Source: Callipepla californica brunnescens
Lineage: Eukaryota; Chordata; Aves; Galliformes; Odontophoridae
Direction: 5' to 3'
DNA: 64,000 bases
Assembly: GCA_023055505.1 (NCBI GenBank)
Contig: JALIRH010000040.1
Span: 315,001-379,000, forward strand
Shown: positions 10,803 through 22,196 of the stretch, piece by piece
Layout of the letters: each line of letters starts with the position of its first letter
Numbering within the stretch: the stretch's first letter is position 1
Made by a program: the position numbers and the translations under genes
The notes under the pieces: generated by a model
Told to the model about the DNA's origin: nothing
The model's input: only the letters and a program-made list of their open reading frames with translations
Database searches by the model: none

Positions 10803-11607
10803 CTAAACGTTACAAAGGGGAGCTCCAACTGGACTGCACCGTGACGTGAAAATAAAGGTGTGTGTCCTGCACTTCCTCAGGCCATCTCATACACAAGCAA
10901 ATGGGAAGGACAAATTCTGAAGGGATACGCTAACTAAAAACCCATTCAGAGTACAGCTGATCTCTATCTCTGCAAGAATCAGAGTTATTTAAAACAAGTA
11001 TCATACCGTCCAGAGCTTCAGAAGATGTATGTCTTAAAGATCTTTTCAACACAAGCACGTTTTCTCCTCAAACACCTGCTCTTTAATTGGCACTGCAGCT
11101 CTTATACAACTGAGTCTGTAACAACGCATCTGTTTTTAATGCTACGGTAAACTGCCTTGTTTTTTAAGTCTCATTCCTGAGGAGAAAACACAACTCCTCC
11201 AGACCAAGTCATCGAAGAAAATATCAAGTTATCCTCCTTCTCTGAACAGCAGTCAGCTCCATCTGCACGAACCCCGGTACGATCCACACTGGAAACCATT
11301 ACTTACAGAAACTGGTAGCAAGATTTAGCAGATCTACTACACAAATCCTAGACAGCAATTCTATTACAAAGTTACCAAGAAGCTTCTGAGCTGCTCACAT
11401 GGGAGAAAAAAGGTTTGGTACATTTAAATAAACCATACAGATACGTATTCTTTTCTTTGATGTTTATAAGCGGGACTATTCATAGTGCGCTGAATCAATT
11501 CCCAATTACCCAAAGTAAGGGAAGCTCTCTGAAGTCACACAGAGAAGCCTCTGAATTTAGGAGCAGTGTCCAAACTTGCACAGTATTTGTACTGAAGCGT
11601 GGATTAC
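10803..11607. other. XPO1 pseudogene intron, no recognised feature
   Basis: No exon, repeat family or RNA gene is recognised. The short plus-strand frame at 11415-11726 overlaps the next exon and is a shadow. Confidence 0.5.
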
Positions 11608-11804
11608 CTTGGATAATACAGGCAAACAAAGCTGTCTCCTTGGAGGAACATCAAAGCGCTGACTTCCAGAAAGCAGTGGAGAAGCAGATGGTGAGAACGG
11701 ACTTTCCCTGCAGAGCTCAGCAGTAAAGGATTCCAATGTTCAAGACAAATCTGGAAAACTTCAGTTTCTTCTACTTCCAATACCAGTAACAGATAATGAA
11801 GAGC
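11608..11804 (-). pseudogene. XPO1: XPO1 pseudogene exon (first retained), block A
   Basis: Acceptor tttccag precedes ALHYLLLVLEVEETEVF, matching the XPO1 segment with EETEIFKICLEYWN. A one-base deletion near 11723 moves the rest, including a GSQRFDVPPRRQL stretch, into another frame. Donor is AAG|gtaatc. Confidence 0.92.
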
Positions 11805-12110
11805 CTGGAAAAGTGTTTCAAGCATCTCTTTACTAATTGCTTTGAACACGGAAGTAGATTGAGAGCATATCACTTCAAGTTTTGCTATCCTAACACTGAT
11901 AAAATGCTGAATGAGAGTACAATCCGTTAACAAGGTACAGTAACACTGCAGGGACGTTTACTGCTCAAAGTTACGAGCAACGGAGCACCTGAACAAAGCA
12001 CAGCACCACGTCAGCCGATGTTCTTTGGAAAGCGAGCACCAAATCTTAAGCAGACTAGCCTAAAGATATCTAAAAAAGAAATCCAACAGCCAAATTCGTC
12101 CCTTTCTGTA

Positions 12111-12673
12111 TGTCAACGGTTTACCGGGCTGGATCGGCCCGGTTCTGCGACAATTGGTGCGGGGGACCCACGGACCCACGGCCCAGGAAAGGGGAAGGGG
12201 GAAAGGGAAAAGGGAGACGGGCCTAGGAACAAAACAGCGGCAACGATCTGAGGAGGAAAGCTAATTTACTAAAGAAGATCTCAGAAAGCAAAATAACACA
12301 ATAGAATACAACATAATTGGAATTGAAGCTAATGAATCAGACAAAATGAGCAAGAGAATGTCTGATAAACCGAAGGCCTTACGCTAACGCTGAAGGCGAG
12401 ACGGCAGCGAGCACCCACTGCCGAGTGATCCCAAAGGAAAGAGAGCGTCCCGTGACCGCAGACAGTTTTGATCTTTCCCTCTGAGCGGAAACACGGAGCA
12501 ATGCAAAGCATCGCACAGTGCTCTGAGGAATGGAGTTCTTCTTCTCTTCTGAGACAGGCACACCCAGAACTATCAATGACCCACGGAGCTGGAGCATTAA
12601 CTCTCCAACTCCCAGCGCACCACATGACGTCATGATGTGGAATACCAATACCAAAAATCACAAAGCCATGGCA
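12111..12673. mobile_element. Solo LTR (563 bp), block A
   Basis: It starts TGTCAACGG, ends CATGGCA, and is flanked by the 5-bp target duplication CTGTA (12106-12110 and 12674-12678). It is homologous to the first about 565 bp of the LTR at 6990. Internal open frames on both strands are shadows of this repeat. It lies upstream of the first retained XPO1 exon. Confidence 0.87.
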
Positions 12674-13166
12674 CTGTATTATCAGAATTGCACCCACCCT
12701 CTGAGCTTCTACAAGACGGTTTCTTTTAGATCCTTCCAAAGAAACAACCCTTAAATGCTCGTTTTAAGGACTGCTATTCTCAATACTTACTGCTGCTCTG
12801 CTTTCCAAACCCTCTGGGAATCTGGAAGAAAACCTTCCAAAACCACACTGCTTATCTGCATCCAGTGCAAGACATCTACAAGAACATTTTCACCGTTCCC
12901 GACTGAACAGCCGCCGTGCAGACTGAGAAGTTCTGAGCCTGCCACGGAACCAAACAGAACGGAGCGATCTATAAAGTACATTTTGCTTCCATAGCTAAGA
13001 CACTCAGCAATTCAAAGCACTCCAGGCAGAAGGCAGACTGGACATCTCTAGCTGAGATCCCTCCCTGACACGGATTCAAAACCACCTTCACACTATTCCC
13101 ACACACATCCACTTCTGTCAGCAGTTTCACTTTCAATAGCTTATCTAGCTTCTTCCACTAGTCTAG

Positions 13167-13349
13167 AAGACTGCAATGAACCCACACAGCAATTCCAGAA
13201 GATCAGCTACACGCAGAGTAGGAATAGCCAGATCAGACCTGCACAGCTCCTTTGAGAAGGCTTTTTTACCCACACTGTCATCTGTTACACTGTGAGTTAC
13301 AGCAGTGACACCTGCAGCAATTTGAAGCCACTCGAACAAATTCTGTGGA
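13167..13349 (-). other. Exon-like open frame, not recognised
   Basis: After a ttccacag acceptor-like site near 13350 the minus strand is open for about 60 codons (starting NLFEWLQIAAGV, later KAFSKELCRSDLA) and ends at TAG. It is not a segment of XPO1 that I recognise. It could be a stray exon or chance. Confidence 0.25.
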
Positions 13350-13556
13350 ACATTTCAACATCCTAAATGGTTCAGAGCTGAGTTTTGCAGATGTCCATTT
13401 AAAGATGCCAGTTTTAACTATCGTGATGTAATAGAATTGTAATAGAGCCAGAATTTGCTATGTGCAAAGGGCTACCGGGAGAAGGAATGCGTTGCCAGCA
13501 TCAGATGGAAAGCGACAAGAATCCAGATCCCTTACAAGTGCTAGGGGAATAAAAGA

Positions 13557-13845
13557 GTGCGCCGCGCGGCCCCGGAATCCTGCCCCGCCCCTTCCCCGCT
13601 GCCGCTGCCCCTGCCCCTGCCCGGCCCCACGGCTCCGCCCCCACAGCTCACAGTGCCGTTCCGTACAGCCGCCGCTGCCGCTCCAACGCGCGGTTTCCGC
13701 GGTTCCCGCGGCGCCGCCGCCGCCATAGCACTCCACCGCTCCGTTCATCTGCGGGGGGGGGGACTTCCGTTTCCGGCTTCAGGGACCGGCGCACGCGTAG
13801 TGCTATTGCCAGAGCCGCGCGCAGTGGGGGTGGGGTTGTTCGGCC
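13557..13845 (+). promoter_or_regulatory. SGF29: CpG-rich SGF29 promoter / 5' UTR, block A
   Basis: Strongly GC- and CpG-rich sequence immediately before the SGF29 start codon, with GC boxes (CCGCCC), an ETS-like ACTTCCG near 13765 and no TATA box. This is the usual form of a housekeeping promoter. The inverted XPO1 remnant lies on its other side, but the XPO1 first exon is absent. Confidence 0.7.
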
Positions 13846-13920
13846 ATGGCGTTGGCGGGAGGGAGGTCGCGCAACGTGGAGCTCCTGGCGGAGCTACAGC
13901 GGCTGCTCGCGCACACGCAG
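13846..13920 (+). CDS. SGF29: SGF29 coding exon 1, block A
   Basis: The exon encodes MALAGGRSRNVELLAELQRL and stops at donor CAG|gtgggg. This matches the N-terminus of SGF29 (CCDC101), the subunit of the SAGA and ATAC histone acetyltransferase modules whose tandem Tudor domain reads H3K4me3. The ATG sits in a good context (GCCATGG). It joins in phase 0 with exon 2 at 14220. The encoded part is the start of the N-terminal coiled coil. The gene cannot be completed within the window because the central exons are missing, so this may be a truncated paralogue. Confidence 0.85.
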
Positions 13921-14219
13921 GTGGGGGAGGGGAAAGGGGGGGGAGTGGGGTGGCGGAGGGAGAAGGGGGGAATAGGGTGTGGGTGGGTGGGGTGGGGCGG
14001 AGTTGGGTGGGGGCCGGGGATGTGGGGCAGGGGTTGGAGCTAAGGGGGCTCGGTACTCGGTTCTAAGTCCGGGTGCTCAGTTATGGGTCTGGGGGCTCTG
14101 TTATGGGGCTGGGGCTGCAGATGTGGGGTCGGGGTTCTGGGGCTGGGGTCGGGGTTGTGGGTCCGGGGCCGTCGATGTGGGGAGGGCATATGGGGCTGAG
14201 GCCGCTACTCCCCCCGCAG

Positions 14220-14293
14220 GAGGAGCGCTCCAGCAGCGAGCACAAGCTCATCGACATCCAGAAAACCCACGGGAGGATGCAGCCCGAGAACAA
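14220..14293 (+). CDS. SGF29: SGF29 coding exon 2, block A
   Basis: Acceptor ccccgcag is followed by EERSSSEHKLIDIQKTHGRM and QPEN, matching the SGF29 coiled coil (EERSRSEHNLVNIQKTHERM in mammals). The donor AA|gtcagc is weaker than usual. The next expected exon (ISPYYRTKLRGLY region) is not found; minisatellite starts about 140 bp later. Confidence 0.87.
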
Positions 14294-14345
14294 GTCAGCG
14301 CGGGGACCCCGAAACGGGCGGGGAGGGCAAACGGGGCAGTGTTAC

Positions 14346-14351
14346 AATAAA
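14346..14351 (+). terminator. Possible polyadenylation signal AATAAA after SGF29 exon 2
   Basis: AATAAA followed within about 30 bp by a GT-rich stretch (ATTGGTGGGTTTTTATG). It could end a short SGF29 transcript ahead of the minisatellite. Chance is possible. Confidence 0.35.
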
Positions 14352-14429
14352 AAGGGTGGGGATCAGCCCATCCTCATTGGTGGGTTTTTATGAAGGGGCG
14401 GGGAATACAACAACAGGGGTGGGGGGAAA

Positions 14430-17400
14430 CAGCTGCCTCACTGCTGCCCCATAGCTGTCCCAGTACTGCCCCATAGCCGCCACAAAGCTGCCCCATAGCC
14501 TCCCCATAGTCTCCTAATAGCTGCCCCACTGGTGCCCCATGCCTGCCTCATTGCTGCCCCATACCTGCCCCACTGCTGCCCCATACCTGCCCCACTGCTG
14601 CCCCATAGCTGACTTACTACTGCCTCATAGCTGCTTCACTGCTGCCCCATAGCCGCCCCATAGCTGCCCCATAGCCTCCTGATAGCTGCCCCATAGCTGC
14701 CCCACTGCTGTCCCATAGCTTTCCCACTGCTGCTCCATAGATGTCTCAATACTGACCCATAGCCGCCACAAAGCTGTTCCATAGCCTCCCCATAGCTGCC
14801 CCATAGCTGCCCCATAGCTGCCCCACTGGTGCCTCACTGATGTCCCATAGCTGCCCCATAGACTCCCCATAGCCTCCTCATAGCATCCCAACTGCTGCCC
14901 CATAGCCACCTCATAGCTGCCCCACTCTTTCCCCATGGCGGCCCCAAAGCTGCCCCATAGACTCTTCCTTACCTCCTCGTAGCCTCCTCATAGCTGCCCC
15001 ACTGCTGCCCTAAAGCCCCCTCATAGGTGCCCCACTGCTGCCCCAAGGCCTTCCAATAGCCTCCTCATAGCTGCGCCATAGCTGCCCTATGGCTGCCTCA
15101 TAGTTGCCCAATAGCTGCGCCACTGCTGCCCCCTAGCAGCTTCACTGCTGCCCCATAGCTTCCCCACTGCTGTCCCATAGCTGCCTCAATGCTGCCCCAT
15201 AACTGCGCCATGTCTGCCTCACTACTGCCCCATAGCTGCCTTATAGCTGCCCCATAGCCTCCCAATAGCTTCCTCATAGCCACCCCATAGCTGCCTCACT
15301 GCTGCCCCATAGCTGCCACATAGTTGCCTCATATCTACCCCATAGCTGCCCCATAGTTATCTAATACCTACCCCACTGCTGCCCCATAGCCTTCCCATAG
15401 CTAACTCACTGCTACCCCACTGCTGCGCCATAGCAGCCCTAGTACTGCCCCATAACCTTCCCATGGCCAACTCATACCTGCAGCACTGCTTCCCCATAGC
15501 CTTTCCATAGCATCCTCATAGCTGCCCCATAGCTGCCTCACTTCTGACCCATAGCTACCCCATGGCTTCCTCACTCCTGCCCCATAGCTGCCCCACTCTT
15601 GCCCCATAGCTGCCCCACTGCTGCCCAATAGCCTCCCCATATCCTTCTCATAGCTGCCCCATAGCTGCCCCACTGCTGCCTAATAGCAGCCCCTTACCTT
15701 CCTCACTGCTGCCCAACAGCTGCCCCATAGCATCCCAATAGCCTCCTCATAACTGCCCAATGCTGCCCCACTGCTGCCCCTAGCCTCCATATAGCTTCCT
15801 CATATCTGACCATTAGCTGCCCCAGAACTGCCCCATGGCTGCCACACTGCTGCTCCATAGCTGCCCCACTGCAGCCCCATCGCTGCCCCTCTCTTGCCCC
15901 ATAGCTGCCCCAGTTTTGCCCAATAGCTGCCCCACTACTACCCCACAGCATCCCCATAGCCAACTTTTAGCTGCCCCACTCTTGCCCCATGGCTGGCCCA
16001 CTTCTGCCCCATAGCCTCCCCATAGCTTCCTCACACCTTCCCCATAGCTGTCACATAGCTGCCTCATAGCTAACTCACTGCTGCCCCAAAGGCACCCCAT
16101 AGCTAACTCACTGCTGCCCCATATCCTCCCCATAGCCACCTCATAGCTGCGCCACTGCTGCCCCTTAGCCTCCCTATACCATCCTCATAGCTGCCCCAGA
16201 GCTTCTTCACTGCTGCCCCATAGCTGCCTCATGGCTGCTTCAGTGCTGCCCCATAGCTGTCCCATAGCCTCCCTATAGCCTTCACATAGCTACCCCACTG
16301 CTACCGCATAGCTGCCACATAGCTGCCTCATAGCTTCCCCGCTGCTTCCCCATAGCTGCCCTACTGATGCCCCATAGCTGCTCCAATTCTGCCCCATAGC
16401 TGCCCCACTACTGCCCCATAGCCTCCCCATAGCCACCTCATAGCTGCCCCTCTGCTGCCCCATTAGCTGCCCCACTCTTGCCCCAAAGCTGCCTTATAGG
16501 TGCCCCACTTTTTCCCACTGCTGTTCCATAGCTCCTCCGTGGCTGCCTCATAGCCGCTCCATTGATGCCCCACCGCTGCCCCATAGCCTCCCCATAGCTT
16601 CTCTATAGCTGCCCTACTACTGTCCCATAGATGCCCCACTATTGCCCCATAGCCTCTCCATAGCTTCCCCATAGCTGACTCGCTGCTACCCCATAACTGC
16701 CCCATGGCTGCTTCACTGCTACCCCATAGCTGCCCCATAGCCTCCCAATAGCCTCCTCATAGCTACCCCACTGCTGCCCCATAGCTGCCCCTCTGCTGCC
16801 CTATAGCCGCTTCATACCTGCCTCAATGCTGCCCCAGAGCTGCCCCATAGCCTTCCCATATCCACCTCATCGCAGCACCACTGCTGCCCCATAGCTGCCC
16901 CACTCCTGCCCTATAGCCACCTCATAGCTGCCCCACTGCTACCCCAAAGCCAATCCTCTGCTGCCCCACTGCTGCCCCATAGCCGCCCCTTAGGCTCCTC
17001 TCAGCTGCCCCATAGCTGCCCCACTGCTGCCTAATATCGGCCCCGTACCTGCCTCACCGCTGCCCCACAGCTGCCCCATTAGCCTTCCCATAGCCTCCTC
17101 ATAGCTGCCCCACTGCTGCCCCATAGCCGCCCCACTGCTGCCCCTAGCCTCCCCATAGCTTCCTCATAGCTTCCCCATAGCTGCCTCACTGCTGCCTTAA
17201 AACTGCCCCATGGCTGCCTCATTGCTGTCTCACTGCTGCCACATAGCTGCCCCATAGCCTCTCTATTGCCTTCTCATAGCTACCCCACTGCTGCCCCAGA
17301 GCTGCCACATAGCTGCCCCATAGCTAACTCACTGCAGCTTCATATCCTCCCCATAGCCACCTCATAGATGCCCAACTGCTGCCACATAGCCACGTCATAG

Positions 17401-20400
17401 CTGCCCAACTGCTTCCCCATAGCCTCCCCGTAGCATCCTCATAGCTGCCCCATAGCTTCCTCCCTGCTGCCCCATAAGTGCCTCATAGCTGCTTCACTGT
17501 TGCCAAATAGATGCCCTATAGCCTCCCTATAGCCTCCTCATCGATACCCCATTGCTCACCCACGGCTACATCCCTGCTGCCCCATAGCTGCCACATAGCT
17601 GCCTCATAGCTGCCCCACTGCCTCCCCATAGCCACCTCATAGCTGTCCCATAGCTGCCTCACTTCTGCCCCAAAGCCGCCCCATATCTGCCCCATAGGCT
17701 CCCCTTATTCTGCTCATAGCTACCCCTCTCTTGCCCCAGAGCTGCCCCACTACTGCCCCATAGCCGCCCCATATCTGCCCCATATCCGCCCCACTGCTGC
17801 CCTCTAGCTGCCCCGTAGCTACCTCACCGCTGCCACTTTGCTGCTCCATGGCTGCCTCATAGCCACCCATTAGCTGCGCCACTGCTGTCCCATAGCCTCC
17901 CCATAGCTTCCTCATAGCTGCCCCATGTGTGCCTCACTGCTGCCCCATAACTGCCCCATGTGTGCCTCACTGCTGCCCCATAGCTGCCTTATAACTGCCC
18001 CATAGCCTCCCAATAGCCTCCTTATAGTTACCACACTGCTGCCCCATAGCTGCCCTAGTGTGCAGCCACATAGCTGCCTCATAGCTGCCTCACTCGTACC
18101 CCATAGGTACCACATAGCTGCCCCATAGCCTCCCCATAGCTTCCTCATTGCTGCCCCAAAGCCTCCCCATAGCTTCCCCATAGCTGACTCACTGCTGCCC
18201 CATAACTGCCCCATGAGTGCCTCACTGCTGACCCTTAGCTGCCCCATAGCCTCCCAATAGCCTCCTCATAGCTACCCCACTGATACCACATAGCTGCCTT
18301 ACTGCAGCCACATAGCTGCCTCACTCGTTCCCCATAGCTACCCCTTCACTGCCCAATAGCCTTCCAATAGCCTCCTCATATCTACTCCACTGCTGCCCCA
18401 TAGCTACCCCACTCTTGCCCCATAGCTGCCTCCTACCTGCCTCACTTCTGCCCCATAGCTGCCCTATGGCTTCCACACTGTTGCCCTACAGCTGCCCCAT
18501 AGCCTCCCCATAGCCTCCTCATACCTGCCCCATAGCTGCCCTATGGCAGCCTCATTGCCGCCCAATAGCTGCCTCACTGCTGCCCCATAGCTGCCTCACT
18601 CTTTCCCCATGGCCGCCCCCACTGCTGCGCAATAACTGCCCCACTCATGTTCCAAAGCCGCCCCATGTCTGCCCCGTAGGCTCCCCATATCTTCCTTATA
18701 GCTACCCTACTGCTGCCCCATAGCTGCCCCACTCTTGCAACATAGCTGCCCCACCTTAGCCCCGTAGCTGCCCCACTACTTTTCCTTAGCCTCCCCATAG
18801 CCAACTCATTGCTGCCCCACTGTTGCCCCATAGATGCCCCACTGCTGCCCCATAGCCTCCCCATAGCTTCCTCTTAGCTTCCCCATATATTCCCCACTGC
18901 TGCCCCATAGCTCCTACGTGGCTGCCTCATAGCTGCTCCATTGATGCCCCATAGCCTCCCCATAGCCTCCCCATAGCCTCCTCATAGCTGCCATACTTTT
19001 GCCCCATAGCTGCTTCACTGCTGCCCCATAGCTGCCTCATAGACTCACCTTAGCCTCCTAATTGCTACCTCACTGCTGCCCCATAGCTGCCCAAAGGTTG
19101 CCTCATAACTGCCCCACTGCTGCCCCACTGCTGCCCCATAGCCTCTCCATAGCCTCTTTATAGCTGCACTGCTGCTGCCCCATAGCTACCCCACTCTTGC
19201 CTCATTGCCTCCCCACTGCTGCCCCATAGCCACCTCATAGCTGCCCCACTGCTTCCCCGTAGCTGCCCCATAGCCTCCCCGTAGCTCCTCAGTGGCTGAC
19301 TCATAGCCGCTCCATTGATGCCCCATAGCCTCCCCATCGCCTCCTTATTTCCGCCCCTCTGCTGCCCCATAGCTGCCCCACTATTACTTCAAAGCCGCCC
19401 CATATCTGCCCCATAGGCTCCCTATATCCTGATCATAGCTGCCCCATAGCTGCCCCTCTACTGCCCCACTTCTGCCTCACTGCTGTTCCACTGCTGCCCC
19501 TCTGCTTCTTCATAGCTGCCCAATAGCTGCCCTACTACTGCCCCACTGCTGCCCCATAGCCTCCTCATAGCTGCCCCACTGCTGCCCCATTGCCTCCCCA
19601 TAGCTGACTCATTGCTGCCCCATAACTGCCCCATGCGTGCCTCACTGCTGCCCCATAGCTGCCCCATATCCTCCCAATAGCCTCCTCATAGCTACCCCAC
19701 TGCTGCCCCATAGCTGCCCTACAGCAGCCACATAGGTGCCTCATAGCTGCCTCACTCGTATCCCATAGCTACCCCATAGGTGCCCCACTCTTGCCCCATA
19801 GATGCCCCACTGCTGCCCCATAGCCACCCCATAGCTTCCCCATAGCTTCCCCATATATTGCCCACTGCTGCCCCATAGCTCCTACGTGGCTGCCTCATAG
19901 CTGCTCCATTGATGCCCCATAGCCTCCCCATAGCCTCCTCATAGCTGCCGTACTTCTGCCCCATAGCTGCTTCACTGCTGCCCCATAGCTGCCCCATAGA
20001 CTCACCATAGCCTCCTCATAGCTACCCCACTGCTGCCTCATAGCTGCCCTACAGCAGCCACATAGGTGCCTCATAGCTGCCTCACTCGTATCCCATAGCT
20101 ACCCCATAGGTGCCCCACTCTTGCCCCATAGATGCCCCACTGCTGCCCCATAGCCACCCCATAGCTTCCCCATAGCTTCCCCATATATTCCCCACTGCTG
20201 CCCCATAGCTCCTACGTGGCTGCCTCATAGCTGCTCCATTGATGCCCCATAGCCTCCCCATAGCCTCCTCATAGCTGCCGTACTTCTGCCCCATCGCTGC
20301 TTCACTGCTGCCCCATAGCTGCCCCATAGACTCACCATAGCCTCCTAATTGCTACCTCACTGCTGCCCCATAGCTGCCCAAAGGGTGCTTCATAGCTGCC

Positions 20401-21211
20401 CCACTGCTGCCCCACTGCTGCCCCATAGCCTCTCCATAGCCTCTTTATAGCTGCACCACTGCTGCCTCATAGCTACCCCACTCTTGCCTCATTGCCGCCC
20501 CACTGCTGCCCCATAGCCACCTCATGGCTGCCCCATTGCTGTCCCGTACCTGCCCCACTGCTGCCCCGTAGCCGCCTCATAGCTGCCCCACTGCTGCCCC
20601 ATAGTCTCCTCATATCCCATAGTCTTCCCCATATCCTCCCCATATCCTCCTCATAGCTGCCCCATATCTGCCCCGTGGCTGCCTCACTGCTGCCCCATAG
20701 CTCACCCATATCCGCCCGATAGCTAACTCACTGCTGCCCATGGCTTCCTCATAGCTACCCCATAGCTGCCCCATAGCCTCCTCAAACCTCCTCATAGCTA
20801 CCCAACTGCTGCCTCATAGCTGCCCCACTGCTGCCCCATAGGCGCCCCACTGCTGCCCCATAGCTGCTCCACTGCTGCCTCACTGCTGTCTCATAACTGC
20901 CCCATAGCCTCCGCATAGCATCCTCATAGCTGCTTCACTGCTGCCCCATAGCTTCCACATAGCTGCCCCATAGGTGACTCACTGCTGCCCCATAACTGCT
21001 CCATGGCTGCCTCTCTGCTGCCCCATAGCTGCACCATAGCCTCCCCATAGCCTCCTCATAGCTACCCCATTTCCGGCCCATAGCTGCCACAGTCTTGCCC
21101 CAGAGCCACCCCATGTCTGCCCCGTAGGCTCCCCATAGCCTCCTCATAGCTGCCCCACTGCTGCCCCATAGCTGCCCTACTGCTGCCCCATAACGTCCCT
21201 ATAGCCTCCTC
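14430..21211. repeat. 11-bp C-rich minisatellite array (after SGF29 exon 2, block A)
   Basis: Units such as CTGCCCCATAG and CTGCCCCACTG run almost without break. Because 33 bp equals 11 codons, the minus strand stays open over long stretches and reads as MGQLWGSS-type peptides; these are not genes. Higher-order repeats occur inside, including a 330-bp (30-unit) tandem copy. Parts (about 16440-18340) match 56850-58700 in the second array. No SGF29 exon was found in it. Confidence 0.96.
19690..20349. repeat. 330-bp higher-order tandem repeat inside the minisatellite
   Basis: 19752-19997 and 20082-20327 give identical translations and nearly identical DNA at a spacing of 330 bp, exactly 30 units of 11 bp. 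This points to a recent unequal exchange or slippage. Confidence 0.9.
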
Positions 21212-21232
21212 ATCGCCAACAAGTTTGGCGAT
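21212..21232. other. Perfect 8-bp inverted repeat at a strand-bias switch
   Basis: ATCGCCAA, a 5-base loop CAAGT, then TTGGCGAT. Left of it the plus strand is C-rich minisatellite; right of it the plus strand is G-rich (GATATGGGG). The hairpin lies exactly at the switch. Confidence 0.85.
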
Positions 21233-21990
21233 ATGGGGCGGTATCGGATGATTTTGGGATATATGGGGTGAAATAGGGCCGATAGGGGGTGGTATGTGGC
21301 GATATGTGGCAGTATGGGGCAATATGGGGTGATATAGGAGCAATGTGGGATTATATGGGTCGATATGGGGAGATAATGGGAAGATAGGTGGTGAAATAGG
21401 GTCAATAGGTGGTGGTATGGGGCGATATGGGGCTTTATGGGGCGATATGGGGATGATATGGGGCGATACGGGGAGATAATGGGGATATTTGGGTGAAATA
21501 GGGGCAATATGGGACGATAAGGGGCGAAATGGGGTAATATAGGGGCGATATGGGAGTGATAGGGGGGTTTATGGGGTGATGAGAAGCGATATGGGGCGAT
21601 ATGGGGTGATAGGGGGCTATATCGGGACCATAGGGGGTGATATGGGGGAGATATTGCGGCACTATGTGGCAGTATGGGATGATATGGAGTGATCTTGGGG
21701 GATATGGGGTGAAATAGGGGTGATGGGAGGTGATATAGGGGCAATATGGGGTGATATAGGAGCAATATGGGATGATACGGGGTGATATGAGCCGATATGG
21801 GGTGACATTGGGGTGATAGTGGGTGATGGGATGATATGGGGGAAGTATGGGGCGAATGGGGTGGTATGGGGTGATAAGGGGTGATATGGGGCAGTAAGGG
21901 GTAATATGGGGTGATACAGAGTCATATGGGGTGATATTAGGAGATATGGGGTGAAATAGGGGCGATATGGGGTTAGGACTAGGGTTAACA
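21226..21990. repeat. G-rich minisatellite, GATATGGGG(C/T) type
   Basis: About 10-bp units of GATATGGGGY with variants, ending just before an SGF29 exon. The minus-strand open frames (rich in HPISP) are repeat translations. The array probably occupies the intron before the exon at 22017. Confidence 0.93.
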
Positions 21991-22016
21991 TTGGGGTGAT
22001 GCCTTTGTGCCCCCAG

Positions 22017-22052
22017 GCGCGCGGTGGATGACATGGATGAGGAGGACAAAGA
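22017..22052 (+). CDS. SGF29: SGF29 exon with VDDMDEEDKE (part of tandem Tudor domain)
   Basis: Acceptor cccccag, 36 bp, donor GA|gtgagt. The frame gives RAVDDMDEEDKE, matching the VDDIDEEGKE segment of the SGF29 tandem Tudor domain. The residues before VDD differ from the usual KYE. It ends in phase 2 and joins the next exon through a Glu codon. The exons before it (coiled-coil rest and first Tudor) are missing in this window. Confidence 0.85.
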
Positions 22053-22196
22053 GTGAGTGCCCCACAACTGCCCCACAGCTGCCCCTTCAAACCCCCACAG
22101 CCCCATCCCTGCCCCGTATCTCCCCCATATCTTCCTATATCTCCCCATCTCTCCCTATATCACCCCTTATCATATCTCTTATCTCTTCCCATGCAG

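Larger units (their letters stand above)
3130..11804 (-). pseudogene. XPO1: XPO1 (exportin-1/CRM1) partial unprocessed pseudogene, block A
   Basis: Eight exons in correct order on the minus strand, bounded by AG/GT sites, encode a divergent middle part of exportin-1, the HEAT-repeat karyopherin that carries leucine-rich-NES cargo out of the nucleus with RanGTP. Exons: 11608-11804, 10665-10802, 10067-10243, 9087-9243, 8795-8972, 5216-5399, 3711-3817, 3130-3324. The N-terminal part and everything after the segment ending NMIKK are absent. Lesions: single-base deletions near 11723 and 10747, frame changes within 10125-10180, a 14-bp tandem duplication at 8925-8946 leading to a stop, and complete loss of one exon still present in block B. 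Retained introns show it is not a retrocopy. Many amino-acid changes from the conserved protein suggest an old duplicate. Confidence 0.92.
1..14430. repeat. Segmental duplication, block A
   Basis: This block matches 37457-53150 in the same orientation and order (LTR-gag, CCCTAA, XPO1 pseudogene, CR1 with nested LTR, solo LTR, SGF29 exons 1-2). The left end is cut by the window. The offset between copies steps from 37457 to 37446, 38079, 38119, 38115, 38663 and 38724, and each step marks an indel. The larger ones are a 631-bp loss in A, about 40 bp and 548 bp present only in B, and about 60 bp extra in the B promoter. Otherwise only scattered single-base differences are visible, so the duplication is recent or homogenised. 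Haplotype or assembly duplication is an alternative. Confidence 0.95.

Noticed and set aside
12329..12739. Minus-strand 136-residue open frame (copy 50992-51402)
   Set aside because: Lies inside the solo LTR, which has defined ends and target duplication; the equivalent part of the sister LTR has a different frame structure.
14600..21150. Many minus-strand open frames of 60-111 residues with MGQLWGSS-type repeats
   Set aside because: They are translations of the 11-bp minisatellite, with period 11 residues and no non-repeat sequence, promoter or splice context.
14430..21211. CRISPR-like array
   Set aside because: Units are contiguous and variable with no constant repeat/unique spacer pattern, in vertebrate DNA.
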